Shown here: positions 52,484-63,952 of the stretch, in pieces
How the letters are laid out: each line of letters begins with the position of its first letter
Numbering within the stretch: the first letter of the stretch is position 1
Assembly (NCBI RefSeq): GCF_000304315.1
Contig: NC_018485.1
Coordinates: 838,501-902,500, forward strand
DNA length: 64,000 bases
Origin: Methylocystis sp. SC2
GTDB taxonomy: Bacteria > Pseudomonadota > Alphaproteobacteria > Rhizobiales > Beijerinckiaceae
Reading direction: 5' to 3'
Notes under the pieces: model-generated
Database searches by the model: none
Seen by the model: the letters and a program-made list of their open reading frames with translations, nothing else
Told to the model about the DNA's origin: nothing
Translations under genes and position numbers: made by a program

Positions 52484-54391
52484 ATGACCGACGACGCCGC
52501 ATCCGTCGCCGCCGCGGCTCCCGCCGCCGATCCGCAAACCGCCGCCAATTTCGGTTTTGAGGCCGACGTCGCGCGGCTGCTCGAGCTGATGACGCACTCC
52601 GTCTATTCGGAGCGCGACGTCTTTCTGCGCGAACTCGTCTCGAACGCCGCCGACGCCTGCGAAAAGCTGCGTTACGAGGCGCTTTCCGACGAAAAACTCG
52701 CCGCGCAAGCCGCCGCGCCGCTGGTCACGATCTCACTCGACAAGGAGAAGCGCACGCTGACGATCGCCGACAATGGCGTCGGCATGTCGCGCGAGGAGCT
52801 GATCGGCGCGCTCGGCACCATCGCCAATTCGGGGACCCGCGCCTTTCTCGACAAACTCGGCAAGGAGAAGGACGCCGGCTTCATCGGCCAGTTCGGCGTC
52901 GGCTTCTACTCGGCGTTCATGGTCGCCGGTCGCGTCGAGGTCGCGACGCGGCGGGCAGGCGAGGATCAGGCCTGGCTGTGGAGTTCAGACGGAAAGGGCT
53001 CCTATCAGATCGCGGCTCTGCCGCTTGAAGAGGCGCCCGCCGTCGGCGCCCGCGTCACGCTGCATCTCAACGCCGAGAGCGATGAATTTCTTGACGGCTG
53101 GCGGGTCGAAAGCGTCGTGCGCGAACATTCGGGCGCGATCGCCGCGCCGATCGATCTCATCGCGGCGCCGGGCGAAGAGCCGCGGCGGATCGCCGAAGGC
53201 GTCGCCCTGTGGACGAAGCCGAAGTCGGACATAACGCATGAGCAATATGTCGACTTTTACCGGCAATTGTCCGGGCAGCTCGACGAGCCGGCGCTGACCG
53301 CCCACTGGCGCGCCGAAGGACGCACCGAATATACGGTGCTCGCCTTCGTCCCCGGCGCGAGGCCGTTCGATCTCTTCGACCCGGCGCGAAAGAGCAAATC
53401 CAAGCTGTATGTGCGGCGCGTGCTGATCTCGCGCGACATGGAGCTGCTGCCCGCCTGGCTGCGGTTCATGCGCATCGTCGTCGACAGCGCCGACATTCCG
53501 CTCAATGTCTCGCGCGAGATGGTGCAGAAAAGCCCGGTCGCCGGCGCGATCGGCAAGGCCATCGCCACGCGCATTCTGCAGGAACTCAAAAAGCTCGCGG
53601 ACGCCGAGCCCGAAAAATTCGCGGATGTGTGGAAGAACTTCGGCTCCGTGATCAAGGAGGGGCTGCATGAAGATCCGAGCCGCCGCGACGCTCTGTTCGA
53701 AATTGCGCGTTTCGCCTCGACGAAGTCCGAGGAACAGACCCGCACGCTCAAGGATTACGTCGCCGATCTGAGGGAAAATCAGACAGCGATCTATTATCTT
53801 GTCGGCGACGACATGAAGCGGCTGCGCGCCAGCCCGCAGCTTGAAGGCTTCCGGGCGAGAGGCGTCGAAGTGCTGCTTCTCGACGACGCCGTCGACGCCT
53901 TCTGGGTGACGAGCGCGCTCGGCTATGAAGGCAAGCCATTCAAATCCGTCACGCAGGGCCAGGCCGACATCGATTCGATCGCGCTGGTCGAGGACGCCAA
54001 GACCGAGACGCCGGCGCCGGCCGACGTCGCCGACCTGCTTGCGGCCCTCAAGGAGACGCTTGCGGATCATGTCGACGACGTGCGCGCCTCGACGCGGCTG
54101 ACCGACAGCGCCGTTTGCCTGGTGGCGCCCGATACCGGATTTGACCGCCAATTGTCCCGCCTTCTGGCCGAACATGGACAACAGGCCTTCGGAAAGCCGG
54201 TTTTGGAGATCAACCCGAGGCATGAAGCGATCGTCGCGCTTGCGACGGCCTTGCGCGCAAAGGGGCGCGAAGCGGCGCGCGACGATCAGTTTCTGCTGCT
54301 CGATCTCGCCCGCGTCGCCGACGGCGAGCACCCGATCGACGCAGCGGCTTTCGCAAAGAGGCTGACGGCGCTTCTCGCCAGCCGGGGGTAG
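52484..54391 (+). CDS. htpG: Molecular chaperone HtpG (Hsp90)
   Basis: 635 residues from the ATG at 52484, with CGGAGAG 4 bp upstream. The GHKL ATPase domain shows LRELVSNAADACEKLR, TIADNGVGMSREEL and IGQFGVGFYSAFMV; the middle domain contains LYVRRVLISRDMELLPAWLRF and PLNVSREMVQKSPV; the C-terminal dimerisation domain completes the protein. It is a cytoplasmic heat-shock chaperone. prmC begins 2 bp after its stop, so the two are co-transcribed here. Confidence 0.96.
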   Translation: MTDDAASVAAAAPAADPQTAANFGFEADVARLLELMTHSVYSERDVFLRELVSNAADACEKLRYEALSDEKLAAQAAAPLVTISLDKEKRTLTIADNGVGMSREELIGALGTIANSGTRAFLDKLGKEKDAGFIGQFGVGFYSAFMVAGRVEVATRRAGEDQAWLWSSDGKGSYQIAALPLEEAPAVGARVTLHLNAESDEFLDGWRVESVVREHSGAIAAPIDLIAAPGEEPRRIAEGVALWTKPKSDITHEQYVDFYRQLSGQLDEPALTAHWRAEGRTEYTVLAFVPGARPFDLFDPARKSKSKLYVRRVLISRDMELLPAWLRFMRIVVDSADIPLNVSREMVQKSPVAGAIGKAIATRILQELKKLADAEPEKFADVWKNFGSVIKEGLHEDPSRRDALFEIARFASTKSEEQTRTLKDYVADLRENQTAIYYLVGDDMKRLRASPQLEGFRARGVEVLLLDDAVDAFWVTSALGYEGKPFKSVTQGQADIDSIALVEDAKTETPAPADVADLLAALKETLADHVDDVRASTRLTDSAVCLVAPDTGFDRQLSRLLAEHGQQAFGKPVLEINPRHEAIVALATALRAKGREAARDDQFLLLDLARVADGEHPIDAAAFAKRLTALLASRG

Positions 54392-54393
54392 AG

Positions 54394-55293
54394 ATGAGTC
54401 TGGGCGCGAGGAAGGCCGCAACGAACGATCCGCTGACGCGCGCCCAGGCGATCGCGACAGTTGCGGACTATCTCGGCGCGCGGGGGATCGACGACGCGCA
54501 GGAGGACGCGCGCGCTCTGCTGCGCGCCGCCACAGGACTGACGCGGCTCGAACTCGCCATGACGCCACGCGCGCCGCTTTCTCAGGAGGAGGCGCGCGCC
54601 CTCTCCCGCTACGCGGCGCGACGGGCCGCCCGTGAGCCAGTGTCGCGCATTCTTGGCGAGCGCGGATTCTGGACGCTCGACCTCGCCGTCGCGCCGTCAG
54701 TGCTCGATCCACGGCCCGACACGGAAACGCTGGTCGAGACGGCGCTGCGCTTCGTTGCGGAACGGGGCGGCGCGCCGCTCTCGATACTTGATCTCGGCGC
54801 CGGCTCGGGCGCGATCGCCTGCGCGCTGCTCAGCGAGCTTCCGGCCGCGCGCGCCGTCGCCGTCGATCTCTCGCAGGACGCCTGCGCGGCCACCGCCGCA
54901 AATTTCGCCCGATGCGGCCTGGCGGACCGCGCGGCGGTCGTGCGCGGCCGCTGGGCGGAGGCGCTTCAGGCGCGTTTCGACCTCATCGTGTCCAATCCGC
55001 CCTATGTGCGCACGGACGATATCGCTGGACTCGATCCCGAGGTGCGGCTCCATGATCCGGCGCTGGCGCTCGACGGCGGCGCCGACGGGCTCGAGCGGTA
55101 TCGGGAGATCATCGGCGACCTGCCGCGGCTCATGGACGAGGACGCCGTCGTGGCGTTCGAAGTCGGCTTCGATCAAGCTGGCGTCGTCGCCGCGCTGCTG
55201 GAGGCCGAGGGCTTCAAAATCGAGCGCGTGGCGCGCGACATTGGCGGCCACGAGAGGGTCGTCGCGGCGCGGCTTGAACGGCCAAGGCCGTGA
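54394..55293 (+). CDS. prmC: Release-factor glutamine N5-methyltransferase
   Basis: 299 residues. An N-terminal helical domain (about 15-80) is followed by the Rossmann-type SAM methyltransferase: the phrase VSRILGERGFW, motif I ILDLGAGSGAIACALL and the catalytic NPPY in LIVSNPPYVRTDDIAGL. It methylates the glutamine of the GGQ motif in RF1 and RF2. In other Hyphomicrobiales it follows prfA directly and precedes the DUF4167 gene; here the second link is kept (the DUF4167 gene follows) but prfA is about 21 kb upstream. Confidence 0.94.
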   Translation: MSLGARKAATNDPLTRAQAIATVADYLGARGIDDAQEDARALLRAATGLTRLELAMTPRAPLSQEEARALSRYAARRAAREPVSRILGERGFWTLDLAVAPSVLDPRPDTETLVETALRFVAERGGAPLSILDLGAGSGAIACALLSELPAARAVAVDLSQDACAATAANFARCGLADRAAVVRGRWAEALQARFDLIVSNPPYVRTDDIAGLDPEVRLHDPALALDGGADGLERYREIIGDLPRLMDEDAVVAFEVGFDQAGVVAALLEAEGFKIERVARDIGGHERVVAARLERPRP

Positions 55294-55786
55294 CATATTG
55301 GCGACAGTAACCCCTTTTTTGGCCCGTCGCGCCGCGCTCGGCCTTGTTGGGGGCCACCCCCTCCACTATAGTCATCCCAGGTCCAACCGATCGCCGACTT
55401 CGAGAGTGAACTCGAAACGCTTTGGCGCCGCTTCGCGAACGGCAGCCCGAAACGACCGGCCAGGAGCAACGTCGAAATCGACATGATAGCGCCGGAGTGA
55501 AGACCACTTCGATTGTCGGGGGCGTTGTGGTCCGTTAGGCAGGCATGCAGTCGCGTTGGACATCAAGCAGTTGCGCTGAGGGGAATTGGCGCAGAGCGAC
55601 GTGGGGCCGCCGACTGCGGCCGACTTGAGGAAATCGACTCGCGCACAGCGTTATCGAAGCTTGAGTCCGAAACGGATTGCTGTCGCCTGTCCGTTGGCGC
55701 ATGCGCCGGGCGAAGGAATTTAGCGGCGACTTTGTTGGGAACGCCGCGCAGGCGGGGCCGAGCGCAGCAAGATTTCGGGGAGTTTG
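55294..55786 (+). other. 493-bp gap between prmC and the DUF4167 gene
   Basis: No intact gene is supported. A start-less open frame at 55372-55500 has protein-like composition (an ADFESELETLWRRFANGS stretch) and ends in TGA; it might be a gene remnant. The rest is featureless apart from a GGGGGCCACCCCC inverted repeat near 55350. Confidence 0.35.
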
Positions 55787-56677
55787 ATGAGACCAGGGCA
55801 AAACAAGAGAATGCGCGGACGGAGCAACCGCAAAGGGCCCAATCCGCTTACACGATCCTATGAGTCGAATGGCCCCGACGTGAAGATCCGCGGCACGGCT
55901 CAGCATGTCGCCGAAAAATATTTACAGCTCGCGCGCGACGCGCAGTCTTCCGGCGACACGATCATGGCCGAGAGCCTGCTGCAGCATGCGGAGCACTATT
56001 TCCGGCTGATCGCCGCCGCGCAGCAGCAGCAGCAAGTCAACGGCTATGGACGCCCGCAGCTGGAAGCGGAGATCGACACCTCCGAGGACGACGACGATTT
56101 CGCCCCGCTTCCCGACCGTTTCGCGCCGCTTGCCGAACGGCTGCCGCCGCCGGCCTTCCAGCCGCCGCCGCCCTTCGCGCCGCAGCCGCAGCCGCATTTT
56201 TCGCAGCCCCAGCCGCAGCCGCAGCCGTTTGAGGAGCGCCCGATCGGCGAGATGCGCGCCGGCGATCGCGCGGAGCGTCCGGAACGCCCGCAGCGGCATG
56301 AACGACCGCCGTTCAACCGCGACCGCAACGCCGAGGGCGGCGACCGTCCGCGTCACCAGGGATATGAGCGCGGCCGCGACCGACGCTTCCAGCCGCGCCC
56401 CGAGGCCAGCGCGGCCGAGAGCGAACCTGGGACGGCGCTTCCCTCATTCATCACCGCGCCAGTGGCGCGCGTCGCCGCTCCGAGCGAGGGCGCTGGAGCG
56501 GAACCCGTTCTCGAGCGCGAGAATGCGCCGCGTGAACACGAGGGCGGCGTCAATTATCATCTGAGTTCGCGCCGGCGCCGGCGCCCGCGCCCGCCGATGG
56601 ATGACGTCGCCGGCGGCGCACGGGACGATGACGCGCCGCAGGTCGGCGAACTTCCGTTGGAGCCGGACCGGTTCTAG
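55787..56677 (+). CDS. DUF4167 family protein
   Basis: 296 residues from the ATG at 55787 (a TTG precedes it directly). The conserved N-terminal domain reads KRMRGRSNRKGPNPLTRSYE followed by NGPDVKIRGTAQHVAEKYLQLARDA and ESLLQHAEHYFRLI. The remaining two thirds is low-complexity, rich in Pro, Gln, Arg and Glu (QPQPQPQP, RPERPQRHERP), typical of disordered RNA-binding-like tails. DUF4167 is alphaproteobacterial and uncharacterised; its place between prmC and clpB is conserved. Ends 4 bp from the convergent MOSC gene. Confidence 0.85.
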   Translation: MRPGQNKRMRGRSNRKGPNPLTRSYESNGPDVKIRGTAQHVAEKYLQLARDAQSSGDTIMAESLLQHAEHYFRLIAAAQQQQQVNGYGRPQLEAEIDTSEDDDDFAPLPDRFAPLAERLPPPAFQPPPPFAPQPQPHFSQPQPQPQPFEERPIGEMRAGDRAERPERPQRHERPPFNRDRNAEGGDRPRHQGYERGRDRRFQPRPEASAAESEPGTALPSFITAPVARVAAPSEGAGAEPVLERENAPREHEGGVNYHLSSRRRRRPRPPMDDVAGGARDDDAPQVGELPLEPDRF

Positions 56678-56681
56678 GCCT

Positions 56682-57440
56682 TTAGGCGAGGAAGCTGATC
56701 GCGTCGCCGGCCTTGATCCGGCCACCCTCGATCACCCGCGCGTAAACGCCGCAATCAATGTGGCCGAAATTCTGGCGCAGGGTTTGGACGAGGTCCATGT
56801 CGCGTCGCCCCGTGCCCGGCTCGACGCCGGTGGCCACGCAGCGATCGGTCATTTTGAGCACCTCAAGCCGCGCGCCGCCGATCGACAGGGTGCGCCCCGG
56901 GAGCGTCGCTTCGGCCCATGCGCCCATGTCTGCGACATAGAGATTGGCGCGAAACCGCAGCGGATCGAGCGCGGCCCCTTGCGCCTGCGCGATCGCCGCG
57001 ACGCTCGCCAGATTGACGAGCGAGACGAAGCCCGACTTCGAATCCGTGAAGCGAAAACCGTCGGGCGCTGCCATAAGCCGCACGGGGCCACGGATTTCGG
57101 GCCCAAGAAAGCCGGTCAGGAAGGCCTCGATGGCGCCGCGCCCTTCCGCCGACCGCAAATCCCCTCGCGCGACCTCGCGCCCTGCCCTGGCGATCGTCAA
57201 TACCCCTGTCGCGTCATCGTAGCGCGTCGCAAGACCCGCGAGCGCGCCGTTCCTCATTAGCATCAGAAATTTGATCTTGGGCTGGTGCTCGGGGGCCGCT
57301 GGATCGAAGCCTGAAGGGCCGTTTTCCAGCGCGAACAGTCGATCTCCCGGGAAATAATTGCCAGTCTTCAGATCGGCGGCGTCCAGCGGCTCGGGCGAGA
57401 GGCCTTTGACGGGATAACGGTAGAGAGAGGCGAGTCGCAT
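56682..57440 (-). CDS. MOSC domain protein
   Basis: 252 residues. A MOSC_N beta-barrel domain (LASLYRYPVKGLSPEPLDAADLKTG) is followed by the MOSC domain with the conserved cysteine in MTDRCVATGVEPGTGRRDMDLVQTL and the RANLYV strand. Relatives include the C-terminal domain of molybdenum cofactor sulfurase, YcbX and mARC proteins, which handle Moco-bound sulfur or reduce N-hydroxylated compounds. A ferredoxin domain as in YcbX is not present. The modABC genes in the window are 51 kb away. Confidence 0.87.
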   Translation of the reverse strand: MRLASLYRYPVKGLSPEPLDAADLKTGNYFPGDRLFALENGPSGFDPAAPEHQPKIKFLMLMRNGALAGLATRYDDATGVLTIARAGREVARGDLRSAEGRGAIEAFLTGFLGPEIRGPVRLMAAPDGFRFTDSKSGFVSLVNLASVAAIAQAQGAALDPLRFRANLYVADMGAWAEATLPGRTLSIGGARLEVLKMTDRCVATGVEPGTGRRDMDLVQTLRQNFGHIDCGVYARVIEGGRIKAGDAISFLA

Positions 57441-57534
57441 GGACGTCCCAGTTCGATGACAAGTCGAGGCGAATTGCCTACACCTCGCCGGCCGTCAGGA
57501 AAATAGACTCGGCCGTTTGCAAGGAGAGCCAGCC

Positions 57535-57945
57535 ATGCCGGACAAGACGCTCACGGTCCTCGTTCTCGCCGCAGTGGCGCTTTCCGCCGCGCATGATCTC
57601 GACCACCTGTCACGCGACGATTTCTCGCAACCAGGGGCATGGTCGATCGCCGCCGCCTTTCTTTCGGTGAAATACGCGCTCACGGGCGCCGCGCTGTATT
57701 TCTATTTCCGCGGCAAGATCGGCGCTGGGTTCTGGGCGGTCATCGGCGTTCTCGGCGCCGCGGCGCTCTGATTCGCGCATTTGAGCCCTGGCGCCGCGCA
57801 GCGGCCCCCGGACATCTATGCGATGTACGGCAGTCCCGCCGCCGGCCTCATCGCCTCCAGCCTGGTCTATGCGATGATGCTGTCGCTTGTGGCGCTCGCG
57901 CTCTATGGGGGATGGCGCGCCATTGGAGCGGGCGGGCGCGGTTAA
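57535..57945 (+). pseudogene. Small membrane protein interrupted by an in-frame TGA
   Basis: From the ATG at 57535 (AAGGAGAG 7 bp upstream) the frame encodes MPDKTLTVLVLAAVALSAAHDLDHLSRDDF and two membrane helices, reaches TGA at 57769-57771, and then continues in the same frame for 57 sense codons with another clear helix (AAGLIASSLVYAMMLSLVALALY) to TAA at 57943-57945. Reading TGA as TGG gives a normal 136-residue protein with three to four helices. The stop is thus a single-base nonsense mutation, a sequencing error, or marks a shortened 78-residue protein. Domain family not recognised; the N-terminal HDLDHL histidines are distinctive. Confidence 0.6.
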
Positions 57946-57995
57946 CCGATATATCTTTTGCTAGCGGCCGAGTCCGCGCTTTCGCGCCGCACCCC

Positions 57996-58023
57996 CTTTA
58001 ACCCCGTGCGGCCCTTCCCATAT
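57996..58023 (+). promoter_or_regulatory. Possible RpoH (sigma-32) promoter for clpB
   Basis: CTTTAA (57996-58001) and CCCATAT (58017-58023) are separated by 15 bp, resembling the heat-shock pattern CTTGAA / CCATAT, with one clear mismatch in the -35 element. It is 100 bp before the clpB start. Confidence 0.3.
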
Positions 58024-58123
58024 CGACCACGAGGGCAGCCGCAAGGGGCCTTGAACGAGAAATTTTGGACGCGAGGCGCGCCGCTTAAAACAAAGGGCCG
58101 CCTCATGGTCAGAGGGGCTAAAA

Positions 58124-60745
<2,622 letters not shown>

Positions 60746-60746
60746 C

Positions 60747-60873
60747 CCCCTCCCCAACCCTCCCCCGCTTCGCGGGAGAGGGAGTGGGACTCGGCGCGTG
60801 ATCAAATTTTCCGCGTTGCGGCTCGTAAGCGTCCCCTCTCCCGCGAAGCGGGGGAGGGACAGGGAGGGGGCTC
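60747..60873. repeat. Dispersed palindromic repeat, type C
   Basis: CCCCTCCCCAACCCTCCCCC ... GCGAAGCGGGGGAGGGACAG with a variable centre, just after clpB and before the convergent antiporter gene. Near-identical to 41843-41970. Its paired halves could also terminate transcription from both sides. Confidence 0.85.
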
Positions 60874-60916
60874 TTGACGTTTCCCGAGCGCCGTGTTCTT
60901 GACGCGGCGCGTCGGC

Positions 60917-62527
60917 CTACCCCAGCCGCTCTTTCCTCCGGTTCAGCACGTCCGCTTCGCGCAGATCGAGTTCGCGCTCAATCCGACGGCGGGCTTCGTC
61001 GGTCAGCTTGCCGTCCGGCAGCATGCCATTGATCAATTTGCGCTCCTCGGCGATGAGCTGCAGGTCGATCTCGTCGTGAAGCGCCGCCAGCGCGCGGCGT
61101 TCTTCATTTTCTTCGCATTTCATGCGCACGCGCGACAGAAAGTAGTCCTGTTGCGCGAGCAGCGAGTTCATCGCTTCTTCGGGGACCTCATTCTCCGCGC
61201 CGAATTGCGCGAGTTTCGCGCTCGACGCCTCGATCGCGGCGTGCCGGGCGCGCAGCTCCTCGGCGCGGTCGAGGACGCGTTCCTTCCTGCCGGTTCTAAC
61301 GAGGCCGAGTTTGCGGATGATCCATGGCAACGCCGACCCTTGGAAGACGAGCGTCACCATCACGACGCAGAAGGTGAGAAAAAAGATCGAGTCGCGATAG
61401 GGAAACGGCTCGCCGTCCGCCGTGGCGAGCGGGATCGCCAACGCCGCGGCGAGCGAGACGATGCCGCGCACGCCGGTGAAGGAAATGACGAACGGCCATT
61501 GCCAGGGCGGCGAAGGATCGCGTCGCGCCAGCGGCGGAATGAGCCAGCGCGGCAGATAGGTGATCGGAAAGGTCCATACGAAACGCGCAAGGATCACGAC
61601 GAGCGAAACGATCGCGGCGGACGTCGTCAGTTCGTACAGCGAATGGTCCTGGATCCGCGCAAAGAGCGCCTGCGCCTGCAGTCCGGTGAAGAGAAAAACC
61701 AGACCTTCGATTAAAAACAGAAAGAAATCCCAGAAGAACACGCCTTGCAGGCGCGTCGCGGCGCTGATCAGCCGCGGCCCGTTCCAGCTGATGTAGAGGC
61801 CGGTCGCCACCGTCGCGATGACGCCCGAGCCGCCCAAATGTTCTGGCGGCCAATAGGCGAGGTAAGGCGTAATCAGCGACAGCGTGATTTCAATGCGCGG
61901 ATCGCGCATGAAGCGACGCAGCCGCAGCATCGTCCAGCCGACGCCAAGACCCCACACGATCTCGCCGGCGATAATCGCCGCGAAGGTCTCGCCGGCCTGC
62001 GCCAGGGAAAAAGAGCCGACGCTGACCGCCGCCACCGCGAAGCGATAAAGGACGAGCGCCGTGGCGTCATTGGCGAGACCCTCCCCCTCCAAAATCACCG
62101 AAATCCGCCGCGGCAATTGCATGCGGCGCGCGATGGCGAGCGGCGCGACGGCGTCGGGCGGCGATACGATGGCGCCGAGGACGAAGCCGACCGCCAGCGG
62201 CCAGCCAAGCAGCCAGTTCGTCGCGAGCGAAACGGAAATGGTGGTGAAGACGACGCAGCCGACGGCGAGCAGAAGGATCGGCCGCAGATTGGCCCGAAAC
62301 TCGCGCCAGCTCATGTTGACCGCGGAAATGTAAATCACCGGCGGCAGCACGAGCAGCAATACGAATTGCGGCTCCAGCACGAAGGCGGGCACGCCAGGCG
62401 CCACGGCGATCAGCACGCCCGACGCGACAAGCAGGATCGGCAAGGCGACGCCGGACCGCAAGGCGATGAAGGCGACGAACGCCACCGCCGCCAGAAGAAA
62501 GACGAGGATTTGCAAACCCGCCAGCAT
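60917..62527 (-). CDS. CPA1-family Na+(K+)/H+ antiporter
   Basis: 536 residues. About twelve membrane helices span residues 5-400; the ion-binding region reads GAIVSPPDAVAPLAI (the conserved PPD/ND-type site) followed by VILEGEGLANDATALVLYRF, with the catalytic aspartate in the NDA element. A hydrophilic, Glu/Arg-rich C-terminal tail of about 110 residues is probably cytosolic and regulatory. It exchanges Na+ or K+ for protons for pH and salt homeostasis. The exact cation is not readable from sequence. Confidence 0.9.
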   Translation of the reverse strand: MLAGLQILVFLLAAVAFVAFIALRSGVALPILLVASGVLIAVAPGVPAFVLEPQFVLLLVLPPVIYISAVNMSWREFRANLRPILLLAVGCVVFTTISVSLATNWLLGWPLAVGFVLGAIVSPPDAVAPLAIARRMQLPRRISVILEGEGLANDATALVLYRFAVAAVSVGSFSLAQAGETFAAIIAGEIVWGLGVGWTMLRLRRFMRDPRIEITLSLITPYLAYWPPEHLGGSGVIATVATGLYISWNGPRLISAATRLQGVFFWDFFLFLIEGLVFLFTGLQAQALFARIQDHSLYELTTSAAIVSLVVILARFVWTFPITYLPRWLIPPLARRDPSPPWQWPFVISFTGVRGIVSLAAALAIPLATADGEPFPYRDSIFFLTFCVVMVTLVFQGSALPWIIRKLGLVRTGRKERVLDRAEELRARHAAIEASSAKLAQFGAENEVPEEAMNSLLAQQDYFLSRVRMKCEENEERRALAALHDEIDLQLIAEERKLINGMLPDGKLTDEARRRIERELDLREADVLNRRKERLG

Positions 62528-62589
62528 GCGCTCACCTCTTTGCCGCGCCCCAGCGGCAGAGCGAGCTCCGCGACGCCGATGAAGCCAAG

Positions 62590-63552
62590 TTACAACTTCC
62601 GAAGCGCCACTTCCTCGATCCTGTGATCAGCGTCCTTGGTGAGGATCAAGCTCGCGCGCGGGCGCGTCGGGGCGATGTTCTGGCGCAGATTCTCGAGGTT
62701 GATGCGCGTCCATATATCTTTCGCGACGCGCGTCGTCTCCGCTTCGTCGAGATCGGCATAGACACGGAAGTAGGATTCCGGATCGCGGAACGCCGTCTGC
62801 TGAAGCCGCCGAAAGCGCTCCACATACCATCGCTCCAGCACGTCCTCGGGCGCGTCGAGATAGACCGAGAAATCGAAGAAGTCGGAGACGAAGGGAATTT
62901 CGCGGCCGTCGCGCATGCGCGGCGCAAGCAGAACATTGACGCCTTCGACGATGAGAATGTCCGGCCGATCGACGCAGGTCGCCTCGCCCTCGACGACGTC
63001 ATAGGTCATATGCGAATAGACCGGCGCGCAGACGTTGCGACGTCCCGCCTTCACATCGGAGAGAAATCGCAGCAGCGATTTGTTGTCGTAGCTTTCCGGA
63101 AAGCCCTTCTTGTCCATCAGCCGTTCGGCTTCAAGAATCCTGTTGGGCAAGAGAAATCCGTCAGTGGTGATGAGCTCGACTTTCGGCGTATTCGGCCAGC
63201 GCGACAACAGGGCGCGCAGCACGCGCGCCGTCGTGGATTTTCCCACGGCGACGGAGCCCGCGACGCCGATGATGTAAGGAACCTTGCCGTCCTCGGCGCC
63301 AAGAAAGCGCTGCGTCGCCTTGAAGAGGCCCTGCGTCGCCGCGACGTAAAGCGCCAGCAGGCGCGAGAGCGGCAGATAGATCTCGATGACCTCTTCGAGC
63401 GAGATCGGATCATTGAGCGATTTCAGCCGGACGAGATCATCGAGCGTCAGCGTCAGCGGGGTGTCGGCGCGCAGCGACGCCCATTCGGCGCGCGTAAAAT
63501 GCCGGTAGGGGGAAAGAGCCTCGTTGTTGGGGACGAGCTCCGCCACCGTCAT
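62590..63552 (-). CDS. coaA: Pantothenate kinase, type I
   Basis: 320 residues. The P-loop [17 protein letters not shown] (about 97-113), TTDGFLLPN, the [13 protein letters not shown] segment and [12 protein letters not shown] are the hallmarks of prokaryotic type I CoaA. It phosphorylates pantothenate, the first and rate-limiting step of coenzyme A synthesis, and is feedback-inhibited by CoA in known members. Its ATG overlaps the hisE stop by 4 bp; hisE-coaA is a conserved pair in Hyphomicrobiales. Confidence 0.97.
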   Translation of the reverse strand: MTVAELVPNNEALSPYRHFTRAEWASLRADTPLTLTLDDLVRLKSLNDPISLEEVIEIYLPLSRLLALYVAATQGLFKATQRFLGAEDGKVPYIIGVAGSVAVGKSTTARVLRALLSRWPNTPKVELITTDGFLLPNRILEAERLMDKKGFPESYDNKSLLRFLSDVKAGRRNVCAPVYSHMTYDVVEGEATCVDRPDILIVEGVNVLLAPRMRDGREIPFVSDFFDFSVYLDAPEDVLERWYVERFRRLQQTAFRDPESYFRVYADLDEAETTRVAKDIWTRINLENLRQNIAPTRPRASLILTKDADHRIEEVALRKL

Positions 63553-63872
63553 TCCTTTGCTCCGCGCGCGGCTTTCTCCGCCAGCCCGGATTGTTTGGTG
63601 CGCCGCTCCAGTTCGCGCAGCACCTCGTCGAGCGAAATATCCCGCGCTTCGAGCATGACCAGAAGATGATAGAGCGTGTCGGCGGCTTCATTGACGAGCG
63701 CGCTTCGGTCGCCCTCCATCGCCGCGATCACCGTTTCGACCGCCTCTTCCCCGAACTTCTTGGCGATGCGCGGCATTCCGGCGTCAAGCAGGGTTTTCGT
63801 ATAGGAGGTCGAGGCGCTGTCGTTGCGCCGCGCTTTGATGAGCGCCGCGAGATCGTCGAGCGTGAAACTCAT
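63549..63872 (-). CDS. hisE: Phosphoribosyl-ATP diphosphatase
   Basis: 107 residues from the ATG at 63872 ([16 protein letters not shown]); the open frame continues upstream only through a dispersed repeat. All-alpha MazG-like fold with [37 protein letters not shown], where the EExxE and ExxD acidic residues bind Mg. It hydrolyses PR-ATP in step 2 of histidine synthesis. hisF and the remaining his genes would be expected beyond the right edge. Coupled to coaA by a 4-bp overlap. Confidence 0.95.
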   Translation of the reverse strand: MSFTLDDLAALIKARRNDSASTSYTKTLLDAGMPRIAKKFGEEAVETVIAAMEGDRSALVNEAADTLYHLLVMLEARDISLDEVLRELERRTKQSGLAEKAARGAKE

Positions 63873-63878
63873 GACAGG

Positions 63879-63952
63879 CCCCCTCCCCAACCCTCCCCCG
63901 CTGCGCGGGAGAGGGAGCAGGCTCGGCGCTCGATATTGAGCCCGCAAGGCCG
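63879..63952. repeat. Dispersed palindromic repeat, type C (partial)
   Basis: The left half (CCCCTCCCCAACCCTCCCCC, then GCTGCGCGGGAGAGGGAGCAG) matches the copies at 41843 and 60747. The right half expected about 60 bp later is not recognisable, and the bases after 63940 (GCAAGGCCGAAGGCC) look different, so this copy is truncated or recombined. Confidence 0.6.

Noticed and set aside
52985..54712. 575-codon minus-strand frame over htpG and prmC
   Set aside because: It crosses two real genes on the other strand and consists of Arg/Ala/Gly-rich reverse-frame sequence.
55372..55500. Start-less 42-codon frame with protein-like composition (ADFESELETLWRRFANG)
   Set aside because: No initiation codon before the last few residues and no recognised family. 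Possibly a gene remnant, but not strong enough for a pseudogene call.
57517..57771. 84-residue intact protein starting at TTG 57517
   Set aside because: A TTG start there would lie on the ribosome binding site of the ATG 57535, and the frame evidently continues past the TGA, so a disrupted 136-codon gene is the better description.
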